DNA of 7,720 nt from Rhodospirillales bacterium (lineage in GTDB: Bacteria > Pseudomonadota > Gammaproteobacteria > Steroidobacterales > Rariloculaceae): the NCBI GenBank assembly GCA_024640665.1, contig JAHEEO010000147.1, positions 1 to 7,720 of the forward strand. Direction: 5' to 3'. The notes beneath the pieces are model-generated. The model had not been told where the DNA came from. It did not search any database and saw nothing but the letters and a program-made list of their open reading frames with translations. The stretch's first letter is position 1, and each line of letters begins with the position of its first letter. Position numbers and translations under genes: made by a program. This document shows positions 1-5,851 of the stretch, in pieces.

Positions 1-54
1 AAAGCGTTTTCGGTTTCGAATCAATCGATAGCTATGGCAGGCGACGTGCAATGA
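1..54 (+). CDS. Possible C-terminal tail of an upstream gene (partial)
   Basis: The first reading frame is open from the window edge and ends at a TGA at 52-54, encoding a tail that reads KAFSVSNQSIAMAGDVQ. The stop overlaps the ATG of the cytochrome gene in an ATGA arrangement, which is typical of translationally coupled genes. A stretch of 17 codons is too short to prove coding or to suggest a function. The cytochrome frame is also open back to the window edge, so the overlap may be chance. Confidence 0.3.
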   Translation, partial: KAFSVSNQSIAMAGDVQ

Positions 55-404
55 GAAAGTACTTTAAGCACGTGGGCGCATTGGCACTCACAGTCAGCGC
101 ATTGGGATGCTTGGCAGCGTTTCCAATGGCCATTCTCGCCCAAGAAGACGGCGAAGCACTCATCCAGAAAGCGCGTTGTTATGCATGTCATCAGTTGTCT
201 AACACGCTGCTTGCGCCGCCGTATACCGCCATTGCTGCCCGGCATGCACCGCGCAAGGATGTCATGGTCGACGTCTTAGCGCGCAAAATCGTGCGCGGTG
301 GCGGTGGCAATTGGGGGTTCGTACCCATGGTGCCGAATCAGTGGGTGACAATTGAGGAAGCTAGAGTCATGTCCGAATGGATTCTGAGCTTAGCCGACGA
401 CTAA
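51..404 (+). CDS. Small periplasmic monoheme cytochrome c (class I, c551/c552-like)
   Basis: This 117-residue protein carries one covalently bound heme and should shuttle electrons in the periplasm. Residues 1-30 form a Sec signal peptide with a basic start (MRKYFKH), a hydrophobic core and a likely cleavage after ILA-30. The heme-binding motif CYACH is at residues 43-47, giving two thioether cysteines and the axial His47. The loop GGGGNWGFVPM places Met93 as the probable sixth ligand. A C-terminal helix (EEARVMSEWILSL) follows, as in class I cytochromes of about 80-90 mature residues. The ATG at 51 is chosen because the signal peptide begins there; only a weak purine-rich stretch (about 39-42) precedes it. 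A probable upstream gene ends inside its start codon. Its partner is unknown. The PQQ dehydrogenase at 3284-5206 lacks a heme domain and could donate electrons to it, but the genes are not in one operon. Confidence 0.9.
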   Translation: MRKYFKHVGALALTVSALGCLAAFPMAILAQEDGEALIQKARCYACHQLSNTLLAPPYTAIAARHAPRKDVMVDVLARKIVRGGGGNWGFVPMVPNQWVTIEEARVMSEWILSLADD

Positions 405-420
405 CGCCTGGTAGTCGAAC

Positions 421-445
421 TAACTGTCGGGATCTCTGGCAGTTA
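421..445 (+). terminator. Hairpin after the cytochrome gene, terminator-like but without a T tract
   Basis: Positions 421-430 pair with 436-445 around the 5-base loop GATCT. The stem has ten base pairs, two of them G-T wobbles. It starts 16 bases after the cytochrome stop codon. No run of T follows, so it is not a classical intrinsic terminator. It may instead protect the 3' end of the transcript or serve as a processing site. Confidence 0.35.
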
Positions 446-549
446 TGTCAAAGATAAGACCTTTTGCACTCATTCAAGGTCTGATAGGCGCTCGCCAACT
501 CCCCTGCATCGCGAGTACTCGCGGTGCTGACCCGCCGTCGACAAAGGAG

Positions 550-565
550 CGTGATTTGCATCACG
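550..565. promoter_or_regulatory. Crp/Fnr-family operator upstream of the lipoprotein gene
   Basis: The 16-base site CGTGATTTGCATCACG is a perfect 6-base inverted repeat with a 4-base spacer. It contains GTGA-N6-TCAC, the core of sites bound by the Crp/Fnr regulator superfamily (Crp consensus TGTGA-N6-TCACA; Fnr consensus TTGAT-N4-ATCAA). The centre lies about 68 bases before the ATG at 626. AT-rich bases at about 588-596 (TAGTTTAAT) could hold a -10 element, which would place the site near -41 to -46, the position of a class II activator. This is motif recognition only; which family member binds cannot be told. Confidence 0.5.
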
Positions 566-587
566 TCCAAGCTCAAATTGCATCGAG

Positions 588-596
588 TAGTTTAAT
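588..596 (+). promoter_or_regulatory. Possible -10 region of the lipoprotein promoter
   Basis: The AT-rich stretch TAGTTTAAT lies about 30 bases before the lipoprotein start and downstream of the Crp/Fnr-type palindrome. No good -35 hexamer is present at the expected distance, which would fit an activator-dependent promoter. The start site is inferred and not visible directly. Confidence 0.25.
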
Positions 597-625
597 TCTA
601 CATATCGACGAAATGAGATCCTTCC

Positions 626-1651
626 ATGACACCCAAGATCTTACTTACTCTTGCAGCAACAGCCGTCATCGCATCCGGCTGCGACAGCGGCGGAGACAGC
701 GCCCAGCCCGCGACCGGACCGTTGACCGTGCGGGTTACGGATATGCCGATTAATACGGACGAAATCAATGGCGTCTGCATCGATTTTGACAGCATCACCG
801 TTCACTACGCAGGGCAAGACGATCTCACGCTCGACTACAACCCATCGCCGACGCAGGTATCGAGTGAGACGCACTGCATCGTCGAGCCACCCGAATGGGA
901 TGGCACGACACCAACGCCGCCGGTTCGACTTGACGCATTAACCGGGCTGCTATCGGTTACGCTGGCCGAAAATCAAGAAATCCCCGTCGGGCGAGTGACG
1001 TGGATCCGCCTGCATTTCACCGGCGATGCTTACGTAAACGAAAACGATAATCCGGCACTTCAAGTTCCTTTGAGATGTCCGAGCTGCGACATCACAGATA
1101 ACAACACCGGTCGTGGCTTCAAACTCAACCGACCTTTCGAAGTCACGAGTGACGGGGTCGTGCTGACCATTGACATCGACTTGGCAAAATCGCTGCATCG
1201 CGATGCAAACGGGTATGTACTGCGCCCAACTGCCAGAATGGAGATCGATGGCACATTTGGCGTTATTGCCGGTGAAGTCGATCCGACTGTCATCGAAGCG
1301 CAAGGCGGTACCCCATACACGGGTACCGACGTTGATACCGGGTGCGCCGTTTACGTCTATGATGGCAATGGCGCCATGCCGGCAGAATTATCTGCGGAGA
1401 GCACTGAGGTATCGACCGCATCAGTGCGCTATATATTATCGACCGGCCTGTATCGATATGCGGCCGGCGTGCTGCCCGGTGGAACAGAAGCCGCACCGAT
1501 GCCTTATACCGTCGCGCTCACCTGTGATCTGGACACTCCCGAAAATCTGGTCGCCGAACCAGAAGTGGTGGGATTCACGGGTGAGCAGGATGTCCCCGTC
1601 ATCGCCGGTCAAATCGCCACGGCCGATTTTCCACCGCCGCCTGTGCCTTAG
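626..1651 (+). CDS. DUF4382-domain lipoprotein
   Basis: The 341-residue product begins with a lipoprotein signal peptide (MTPKILLTLAATAVIASGC); Cys19 is the probable lipidated residue. Asp at +2 would, by the E. coli rule, argue for inner-membrane retention, but that rule does not hold in all proteobacteria. After a short linker, GPLTVRVTDMPINTDEINGVCIDFDSITVH (residues 31-60) matches the start of DUF4382 as I know it, a beta-rich extracytoplasmic domain of unknown function. The domain seems to run to about residue 208, with FEVTSDGVVLTIDIDLAKSL near its end. A second beta-rich region (about 212-341) resembles the carboxypeptidase-regulatory-like modules that often follow. The mature part has six further cysteines, including a CPSC pair at 151-154. 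The start at 626 has a poor ribosome site but gives the signal peptide exactly. No enzyme function is suggested. Control by the palindrome at 550-565 is likely. Confidence 0.82.
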   Translation: MTPKILLTLAATAVIASGCDSGGDSAQPATGPLTVRVTDMPINTDEINGVCIDFDSITVHYAGQDDLTLDYNPSPTQVSSETHCIVEPPEWDGTTPTPPVRLDALTGLLSVTLAENQEIPVGRVTWIRLHFTGDAYVNENDNPALQVPLRCPSCDITDNNTGRGFKLNRPFEVTSDGVVLTIDIDLAKSLHRDANGYVLRPTARMEIDGTFGVIAGEVDPTVIEAQGGTPYTGTDVDTGCAVYVYDGNGAMPAELSAESTEVSTASVRYILSTGLYRYAAGVLPGGTEAAPMPYTVALTCDLDTPENLVAEPEVVGFTGEQDVPVIAGQIATADFPPPPVP

Positions 1652-1754
1652 TTTGTTCAATCTGCGGATCCGCGCCGACTCGGACCATCTCCGGGTCGCG
1701 CGCTTCCCGCACTCGCGACGACAATGGACGACGGCGCAGGCCGTTTTGCTCCAT

Positions 1755-1775
1755 ACTACTGACAGGTATAGTAGT
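1755..1775 (+). promoter_or_regulatory. Candidate promoter -10 inside a small inverted repeat
   Basis: TATAGT at 1767-1772 differs from the -10 consensus by one base and lies about 52 bases before the ATG at 1825. The same stretch forms an inverted repeat, ACTACT (1755-1760) with AGTAGT (1770-1775), followed by three more T. It could therefore be a promoter overlapped by an operator, or a weak terminator for the lipoprotein gene. The -35 region is poor (TTTTGC at 1744-1749, 17-base spacer). Confidence 0.35.
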
Positions 1776-1824
1776 TTTGCAGTTCGCCAGCCGGCGGCGC
1801 AGATCAGACAGTGGGGAGAGATAA

Positions 1825-3192
1825 ATGCATAAAAGTGTTTGGCGTGTATTGGCTTGTGCGACCGGATCGTTGCTGGTTTCGCTAGCGGCGGCCCAGCAGA
1901 CTGCCGACATAAGCTTCGTTAGTGTTGGTCGAGGCGCGCCTTTGGCGGCAGACATCAACACGTTCGAAATGACTGGCGCGACAATGCGCCGCGCTGGCGG
2001 CGGCGGGCGTGGCGACACGTTCACCGGCTTGGCGCGCAACGGCGAACTGCCGCGGGGTATCGAGCCGCTGGAAGTCGACCTTTTTACGTCGGACGATTTT
2101 TATGCGGACCGGGCCCTTTGGAGTGATCCCCGCTATTTTCGCTGCAATAGTTCGGCCGCTATCGAGGACCTTTGGGGCGGCAACCGCAGCAGTCTAATTG
2201 GTGACAATCCACCCACGACGGCCCCATGGGGACATTGCGACCGCGACTACCCGCGCGAGGCTATCGTGAGCCCCTACGGATTTGACACTGCACAAGCACA
2301 CTACGAGGCGCTGCTCGAAGAGACGCGCGGACGCGGCGGGCCTACCGAGCATACCTACGCCACCGTTCCGGGCGAGTGGACCGGCCGCTATATGCATCCC
2401 GGCCGGACGCCCAACAATCAGTATTGGTACCGTATGCGGCATGTACAGGTGCCCACCGTACTGTCACTGCTCACTGACGAGTATCAAACCCGGATGGTTC
2501 AAGAGGCATACCATCACGGCAACACCAACATCGCGCAATGGCCGTCGCAGTACTGTTGGCCGGAAGGCTTCATGCGTCGCTGGCACGAAGCTGCCGTGTG
2601 GGAACACAACATCATGGTGACCCCGGACCTCGTGCAGATCCTGGCCGGCGTTGCACGCAACTTTATTACCAACATCCACATTGGACGCGAATTCAATATG
2701 GAGGGCGATGTGCCGCGGCTTGGCGCCGATGTGCCACGCTGGTACGGCGAAACGATCGGCTTCTGGGACAACGACACGCTGATTACGTGGACGTCAAACA
2801 TTCAGGGCTGGATGGTGCATGCTGCTTTCGAATACTCGAACAAGATGCAAACCATTGAAATTTACACGCCCAACAGAGATGCCGATGGGAATTTTCTCGG
2901 ACTGAACCATGAGGCGATTCTCTACGATCCTGAAGCCTTCGTTGAGCCGATTCGCATCATTCGAAACTACGTCAAGACCTCCGACTTCGATCAGGGCGAC
3001 CCTTACGTCTTCATCGAATGCGTGCAGACCATCTTCCCTCTCAATGGCAAGGCAACACCGGTATCGCCCGGCGCCATCATCGAGTACGAAGTACCCGATA
3101 TGTACGGTCGTCCCTGGGCACACCTTTGGGAAAAGTACTGGGAAGAAGGCATGGAGAAGCCTGTAGTAGAGGATATCTTCAGCTTCGATTAG
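1825..3192 (+). CDS. Secreted protein of unknown function, 455 residues
   Basis: The start is well supported by GGGGAG at 1813-1818, six bases before the ATG. Residues 1-23 are a Sec signal peptide with likely cleavage at AAA-Q24. The mature protein is rich in Trp, Tyr and His. It has four cysteines (107, 138, 244, 399) that could form disulfides. Conspicuous motifs are RNGELPRGIEPLEVDLFTSDDFY (about 71-93), DPRYFRCNS (101-109), QWPSQYCWPEGFMRRWH (238-254), and WYGETIGFWDNDTLI (306-320). The last resembles the pattern 'W-G-x-S-x-G-x-W-x-x-D-T-L' found in uncharacterised exported proteins of environmental bacteria. The later segment HEAILYDPEAFVEPIRI (362-378) fits the same pattern. I recognise no catalytic family. 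Its neighbours, a DUF4382 lipoprotein upstream and a convergent PQQ dehydrogenase downstream, suggest an envelope role. Transcription probably starts in the 173-base gap before it. Confidence 0.85.
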   Translation: MHKSVWRVLACATGSLLVSLAAAQQTADISFVSVGRGAPLAADINTFEMTGATMRRAGGGGRGDTFTGLARNGELPRGIEPLEVDLFTSDDFYADRALWSDPRYFRCNSSAAIEDLWGGNRSSLIGDNPPTTAPWGHCDRDYPREAIVSPYGFDTAQAHYEALLEETRGRGGPTEHTYATVPGEWTGRYMHPGRTPNNQYWYRMRHVQVPTVLSLLTDEYQTRMVQEAYHHGNTNIAQWPSQYCWPEGFMRRWHEAAVWEHNIMVTPDLVQILAGVARNFITNIHIGREFNMEGDVPRLGADVPRWYGETIGFWDNDTLITWTSNIQGWMVHAAFEYSNKMQTIEIYTPNRDADGNFLGLNHEAILYDPEAFVEPIRIIRNYVKTSDFDQGDPYVFIECVQTIFPLNGKATPVSPGAIIEYEVPDMYGRPWAHLWEKYWEEGMEKPVVEDIFSFD

Positions 3193-3208
3193 GGCTTTGC
3201 AACAAAGG

Positions 3209-3230
3209 TTTCAACTACGTTTGAACTACG
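3209..3230. repeat. Tandem 11-base direct repeat, two copies
   Basis: TTTCAACTACG (3209-3219) is followed directly by TTTGAACTACG (3220-3230), with a single C/G difference. The two units together also contain the inverted pair TTCAA and TTGAA. It lies in the gap between two convergent genes, just before the UUCG hairpin. Function is unknown and it may be a simple local duplication. Confidence 0.5.
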
Positions 3231-3265
3231 GCGGTGACCGCCCCTTCGGGGGCGATCACCTCGCC
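3230..3265. terminator. UUCG-capped hairpin between convergent genes
   Basis: CGCCCC (3239-3244) pairs with GGGGCG (3249-3254) across a TTCG loop, the exceptionally stable C(UUCG)G tetraloop. After one C-A mismatch the stem continues as GGTGA (3233-3237) with TCACC (3256-3260). GGC and GCC at the base pair across a two-base bulge. It sits 37 bases after the stop of the 455-residue gene and 18 bases beyond the stop of the PQQ dehydrogenase. There is no T tract on either side, so it may act as a two-way transcript-end or barrier structure and not as a textbook terminator. The tetraloop is stable only on the plus-strand RNA; the minus-strand RNA has a CGAA loop. Confidence 0.55.
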
Positions 3266-3283
3266 GATATCAAGGCGCCGGTA

Positions 3284-5206
3284 TCAACGCAGCGTGAGCG
3301 CAACCAGTTCCGCCGGACCTGGGCGTCCCACTGAAACGACGATGTATTGCTTGCCGTCGACCGAATAGGTCATTGGCTTACCGCCGACCCGACCTGGCAA
3401 CTCTATCTCGGCCAATATTTCACCGGTTGCCTTGTCGTGTGCCCGCAGGATTGGATCCCCACCCCAACCTTCGCCAGCGAACAGCAGGGTTTTCGTTACC
3501 AGCAGCGCGGCGCGCGTAATTTTGCCCGTACGCGGAATGTCGATGCCCTGCAGCGCGGGATGATTCTGGATGTCTTCCGGGGTATTGCCCGTTGGGACCA
3601 TCCAGGCGTGTTCCCCTGAGTTCATATCGATAGCCGTGACGCGGCCATACGGCGGCTTGATCAGCGGCAAGCCCATCGGCTGCGGCGTGGAGCCGTTTAC
3701 GAAAACATAGCGGACATCGGTGTGATCGGGATCGGGCCGTAAAGCGAAGACGGCGGCGTTCGTTTGCGAAGCAACGTACAGCATGCCCGTTTCAGGGTCT
3801 GCCGCACCGCCTTCCCAGTTTGCACCGCCACCATAGTGCGGCAACACCAGTGTACCGCGCGTACCGTCGAGCGCATCGACGAGCGAAGACGGTGTAAACA
3901 ACGGGCCGTAACGCAGATCCTGCGTTTCTTCGATCGCCAATGCGCGCAGCTGCGGCGTAAAGTCGATCAGATCGTCAACGCTGACACCCTGGCGATCATA
4001 GGCCGCCGGCTTTGTCGGAAACGGCTGTGTCGGCGACGTCCACTCACCGGGCACATCCGATGCCGGCACGGGGCGTTCCTCGAAGGGCCATAACGGCTCG
4101 CCGGTTTCACGATTGAACGCGTAAGCAAAGGCTTGCTTGGTCAACTGCACAATTGCTTTGACAGGACGACCGTCGACAACGACATCGAGCAGGATGGGTG
4201 AGGTTGGGTTATCCCAGTCCCAGATATCGTGATGAATGAGCTGCTGATGCCAGACACGTTCGCCGGTGCGCACATCCAACGCAACGAGGCTGTTACCAAA
4301 CAGGTTGCTGCCAGGACGTTCGCCCCCATACATGTCACTGGTCGGCATTTCGACCGGCAGATACACAATGCCGAGTTCAGGGTCGGCGGCCAGCGGTCCC
4401 CACACGCCGGCATTGCCCGTGTATTCGGCAGAGCCCTCGAGCCAAGTGTCGTAACCAAACTCGCCCCGTTGAGGAATGGTGTGGAATGTCCACAGCAACT
4501 CACCGGTGCGCACATCGAAGCCGCGGACATCGCCTTTAGTCTGTGCTTTGGAGTTGGGTCGAGCGCCAACGCCGTGCGCAGGACCTACGACAACCACGTC
4601 GCCCAGCACCAGCGGCGGCGAGGTCGAGCCAATCTCGATATTGTCGGTCGGGCCCCGCAGGAACTGGAACATATCAACAGTGCCCGCTTCACCGAATTCA
4701 GGATTCGGCCGGCCCGTGTCGGCATCCAGCGCAATCAGGTGAAACCCGGGCGTTACCGTCAGGATGCGCTCGTCGCCATCGCCATCGCTCCAAAACGCCA
4801 CACCGCGGCCTGAAATTTTGCGCGGCGCACCGTCGAACCGATCGCCCTCGTTCGGGCGGAAGATCCAGAGTGTCTCGCCGGTCGCTGCATCTATCGCCAC
4901 GATGTTGCGCGTGACACCGGCCGTCGCATAGAGCACGCCACCGATCATGAGCGGCGTGGTTTCACTGCGCGATTCCGGGCGCGGGCCGTAGTTATCGGCA
5001 TGCCACCGCCAAGCAACCCGCAGATTGCCGACGTTACTGGCGTTGATCTGATCGAGCGGCGAATAGTGCTGAGCAGCTAGATTGCCGCCATACACGGGCC
5101 ATTCGACGAGCCCGGCGGAATTGCTGCCGGTATCAACCTGAGCATTGGCCGCCGCGCCAGCCAGCACGGAACACAAGAGCGTAAAAATGATCTTTAATTG
5201 TTGCAT
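3284..5206 (-). CDS. Periplasmic PQQ-dependent dehydrogenase (soluble glucose-dehydrogenase-like quinoprotein)
   Basis: The 640-residue product should oxidise an alcohol, sugar or polyol in the periplasm using pyrroloquinoline quinone. Residues 1-22 form a Sec signal peptide (cleavage at ANA-Q23). The N-terminal block WPVYGGNLAAQHYSPLDQI (36-54) is the usual opening of the fold. The eight-bladed propeller shows in repeats of the type A-x-D-x-x-T-G-E-x-x-W: about 104-114, 229-239, 309-319, 363-373, 525-536 and 589-597. HHDIWDWD (325-332) and QLTKQAF (354-360) carry Asp330 and Lys357. Their spacing of 27 equals that of Asp466 and Lys493, which I recall as cofactor-site residues of E. coli membrane glucose dehydrogenase. 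The five membrane helices of that enzyme are absent. There is no C-terminal heme motif and no adjacent Cys-Cys pair of methanol-dehydrogenase type. A separate electron acceptor is therefore needed. GGGGGA lies nine bases before the ATG. Substrate cannot be read from the sequence. Confidence 0.95.
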   Translation of the reverse strand: MQQLKIIFTLLCSVLAGAAANAQVDTGSNSAGLVEWPVYGGNLAAQHYSPLDQINASNVGNLRVAWRWHADNYGPRPESRSETTPLMIGGVLYATAGVTRNIVAIDAATGETLWIFRPNEGDRFDGAPRKISGRGVAFWSDGDGDERILTVTPGFHLIALDADTGRPNPEFGEAGTVDMFQFLRGPTDNIEIGSTSPPLVLGDVVVVGPAHGVGARPNSKAQTKGDVRGFDVRTGELLWTFHTIPQRGEFGYDTWLEGSAEYTGNAGVWGPLAADPELGIVYLPVEMPTSDMYGGERPGSNLFGNSLVALDVRTGERVWHQQLIHHDIWDWDNPTSPILLDVVVDGRPVKAIVQLTKQAFAYAFNRETGEPLWPFEERPVPASDVPGEWTSPTQPFPTKPAAYDRQGVSVDDLIDFTPQLRALAIEETQDLRYGPLFTPSSLVDALDGTRGTLVLPHYGGGANWEGGAADPETGMLYVASQTNAAVFALRPDPDHTDVRYVFVNGSTPQPMGLPLIKPPYGRVTAIDMNSGEHAWMVPTGNTPEDIQNHPALQGIDIPRTGKITRAALLVTKTLLFAGEGWGGDPILRAHDKATGEILAEIELPGRVGGKPMTYSVDGKQYIVVSVGRPGPAELVALTLR

Positions 5207-5247
5207 CGCGACTTATCCCCCGACGTCGTTATTTGCATCTGGCCTTT

Positions 5248-5253
5248 ATTCTA
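5248..5253 (-). promoter_or_regulatory. Possible -10 element for the PQQ dehydrogenase
   Basis: On the minus strand these bases read TAGAAT, one mismatch from the -10 consensus, and would give a leader of roughly 35 bases. No convincing -35 hexamer is present 16-18 bases upstream. The whole divergent gap is 151 bases, so promoters for both directions must lie here. Confidence 0.3.
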
Positions 5254-5357
5254 CTGCATCGTTAACCGCCCGAATGTGCGGATTGCTGGACTGTCGTGCG
5301 TTCTGGCCCTAGGATCGGCATTAACAGATACGTGGTGAATCCGAGGGGGAAACAATC

Positions 5358-5840
5358 ATGCACGATAACGAACAGCTCACCGATGCAAATACCGATGCAG
5401 CCTTGGTCGACCGCCGTAACCTGCTGCGCGGTGCCGGCACGGCAATTGTTACCGGCGCTGCGGCAACGCTGGTGGCAACCGGCTCTGGAAAAGCACATGC
5501 CGCCGAGAGCAAGGTTGGCCAAGAATGCATGACCATTGTTTACGAAAATGGTCCGGACGTGCGCTTCGATTTCGAATACTACCAGTCCACGCATATGCCG
5601 CTGATCATGCGCCTTTACGGCGACTCAATCAGCCGTTTTGAATTGCGCCGCGGCTTGCCGGGTGCCGACGGCGCCCTGCCGCCGTATATCGCAACCATCA
5701 GCATCTGGATTGCCGACCCGGCCGCATTCGACGCGGCCGCAGCCGAACACCAGGCCGGCATTCGTGCTGACGTAGACAAATTCACAAACGCCAATCTGAT
5801 TGCGCAGCGCGATCGAGTGGTCGGCATCGCGAACAGCTAG
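5358..5840 (+). CDS. Tat-exported EthD-like protein
   Basis: The 160-residue product has an N-terminal twin-arginine signal. D18-R-R-N-L-L-R24 matches the Tat motif loosely, and is followed by an Ala/Gly/Thr-rich hydrophobic stretch (25-41) and a likely cleavage near AHA-48. The mature 110 or so residues read as an EthD-like dimeric alpha-beta domain. CMTIVYENG (57-65) is the first strand, FDFEYYQSTHMPLIMRLYG (70-88) is the family's Tyr-Tyr-x3-His helix with His79, and SRFELRRGLPG and YIATISIWI are later strands. EthD was named from an ethyl tert-butyl ether degradation cluster; its exact chemistry is unclear. A strong ribosome site GAGGGGG (5343-5349) lies eight bases before the ATG. It is followed after 11 bases by the exported Rossmann protein, so the two are probably one operon. 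EthD proteins normally lack export signals, which makes this form unusual. Confidence 0.85.
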   Translation: MHDNEQLTDANTDAALVDRRNLLRGAGTAIVTGAAATLVATGSGKAHAAESKVGQECMTIVYENGPDVRFDFEYYQSTHMPLIMRLYGDSISRFELRRGLPGADGALPPYIATISIWIADPAAFDAAAAEHQAGIRADVDKFTNANLIAQRDRVVGIANS

Positions 5841-5851
5841 GGAGCGAACCA

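Noticed and set aside
445..753. 102-codon plus-strand frame running into the lipoprotein gene
   Set aside because: It covers the Crp/Fnr-type site, has low-complexity Arg-rich content at its end and no ribosome site.
1695..1719. GTCGCG and CGCGAC pairing with a 13-base loop
   Set aside because: The stem is short, the loop is large and no T tract follows.
1170..1832. Long plus-strand frame of 220 codons across the end of the lipoprotein gene and the following gap
   Set aside because: It overlaps most of a well-supported lipoprotein in another frame, has no ribosome site or family features, and its product is rich in Arg, Pro and Ser as expected for a shadow frame.
1599..2039. 146-codon minus-strand frame over the 1652-1824 gap
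   Set aside because: It overlaps two plus-strand genes and shows no start site or recognisable product; the gap is better explained as promoter DNA.
4229..4813. 194-codon plus-strand frame opposite the PQQ dehydrogenase
   Set aside because: It is fully antisense to conserved propeller repeats, and its Arg/His/Gln-rich product shows no domain.
5221..5228. Eight-base palindrome CGACGTCG before the PQQ dehydrogenase
   Set aside because: It lies immediately next to the ribosome site and is short enough to occur by chance in GC-rich DNA.
5231..5239. ATTTGCATC in the divergent gap, identical to nine bases of the Crp/Fnr-type site
   Set aside because: The other half of the palindrome is missing, and a shared nine-base word is weak evidence.
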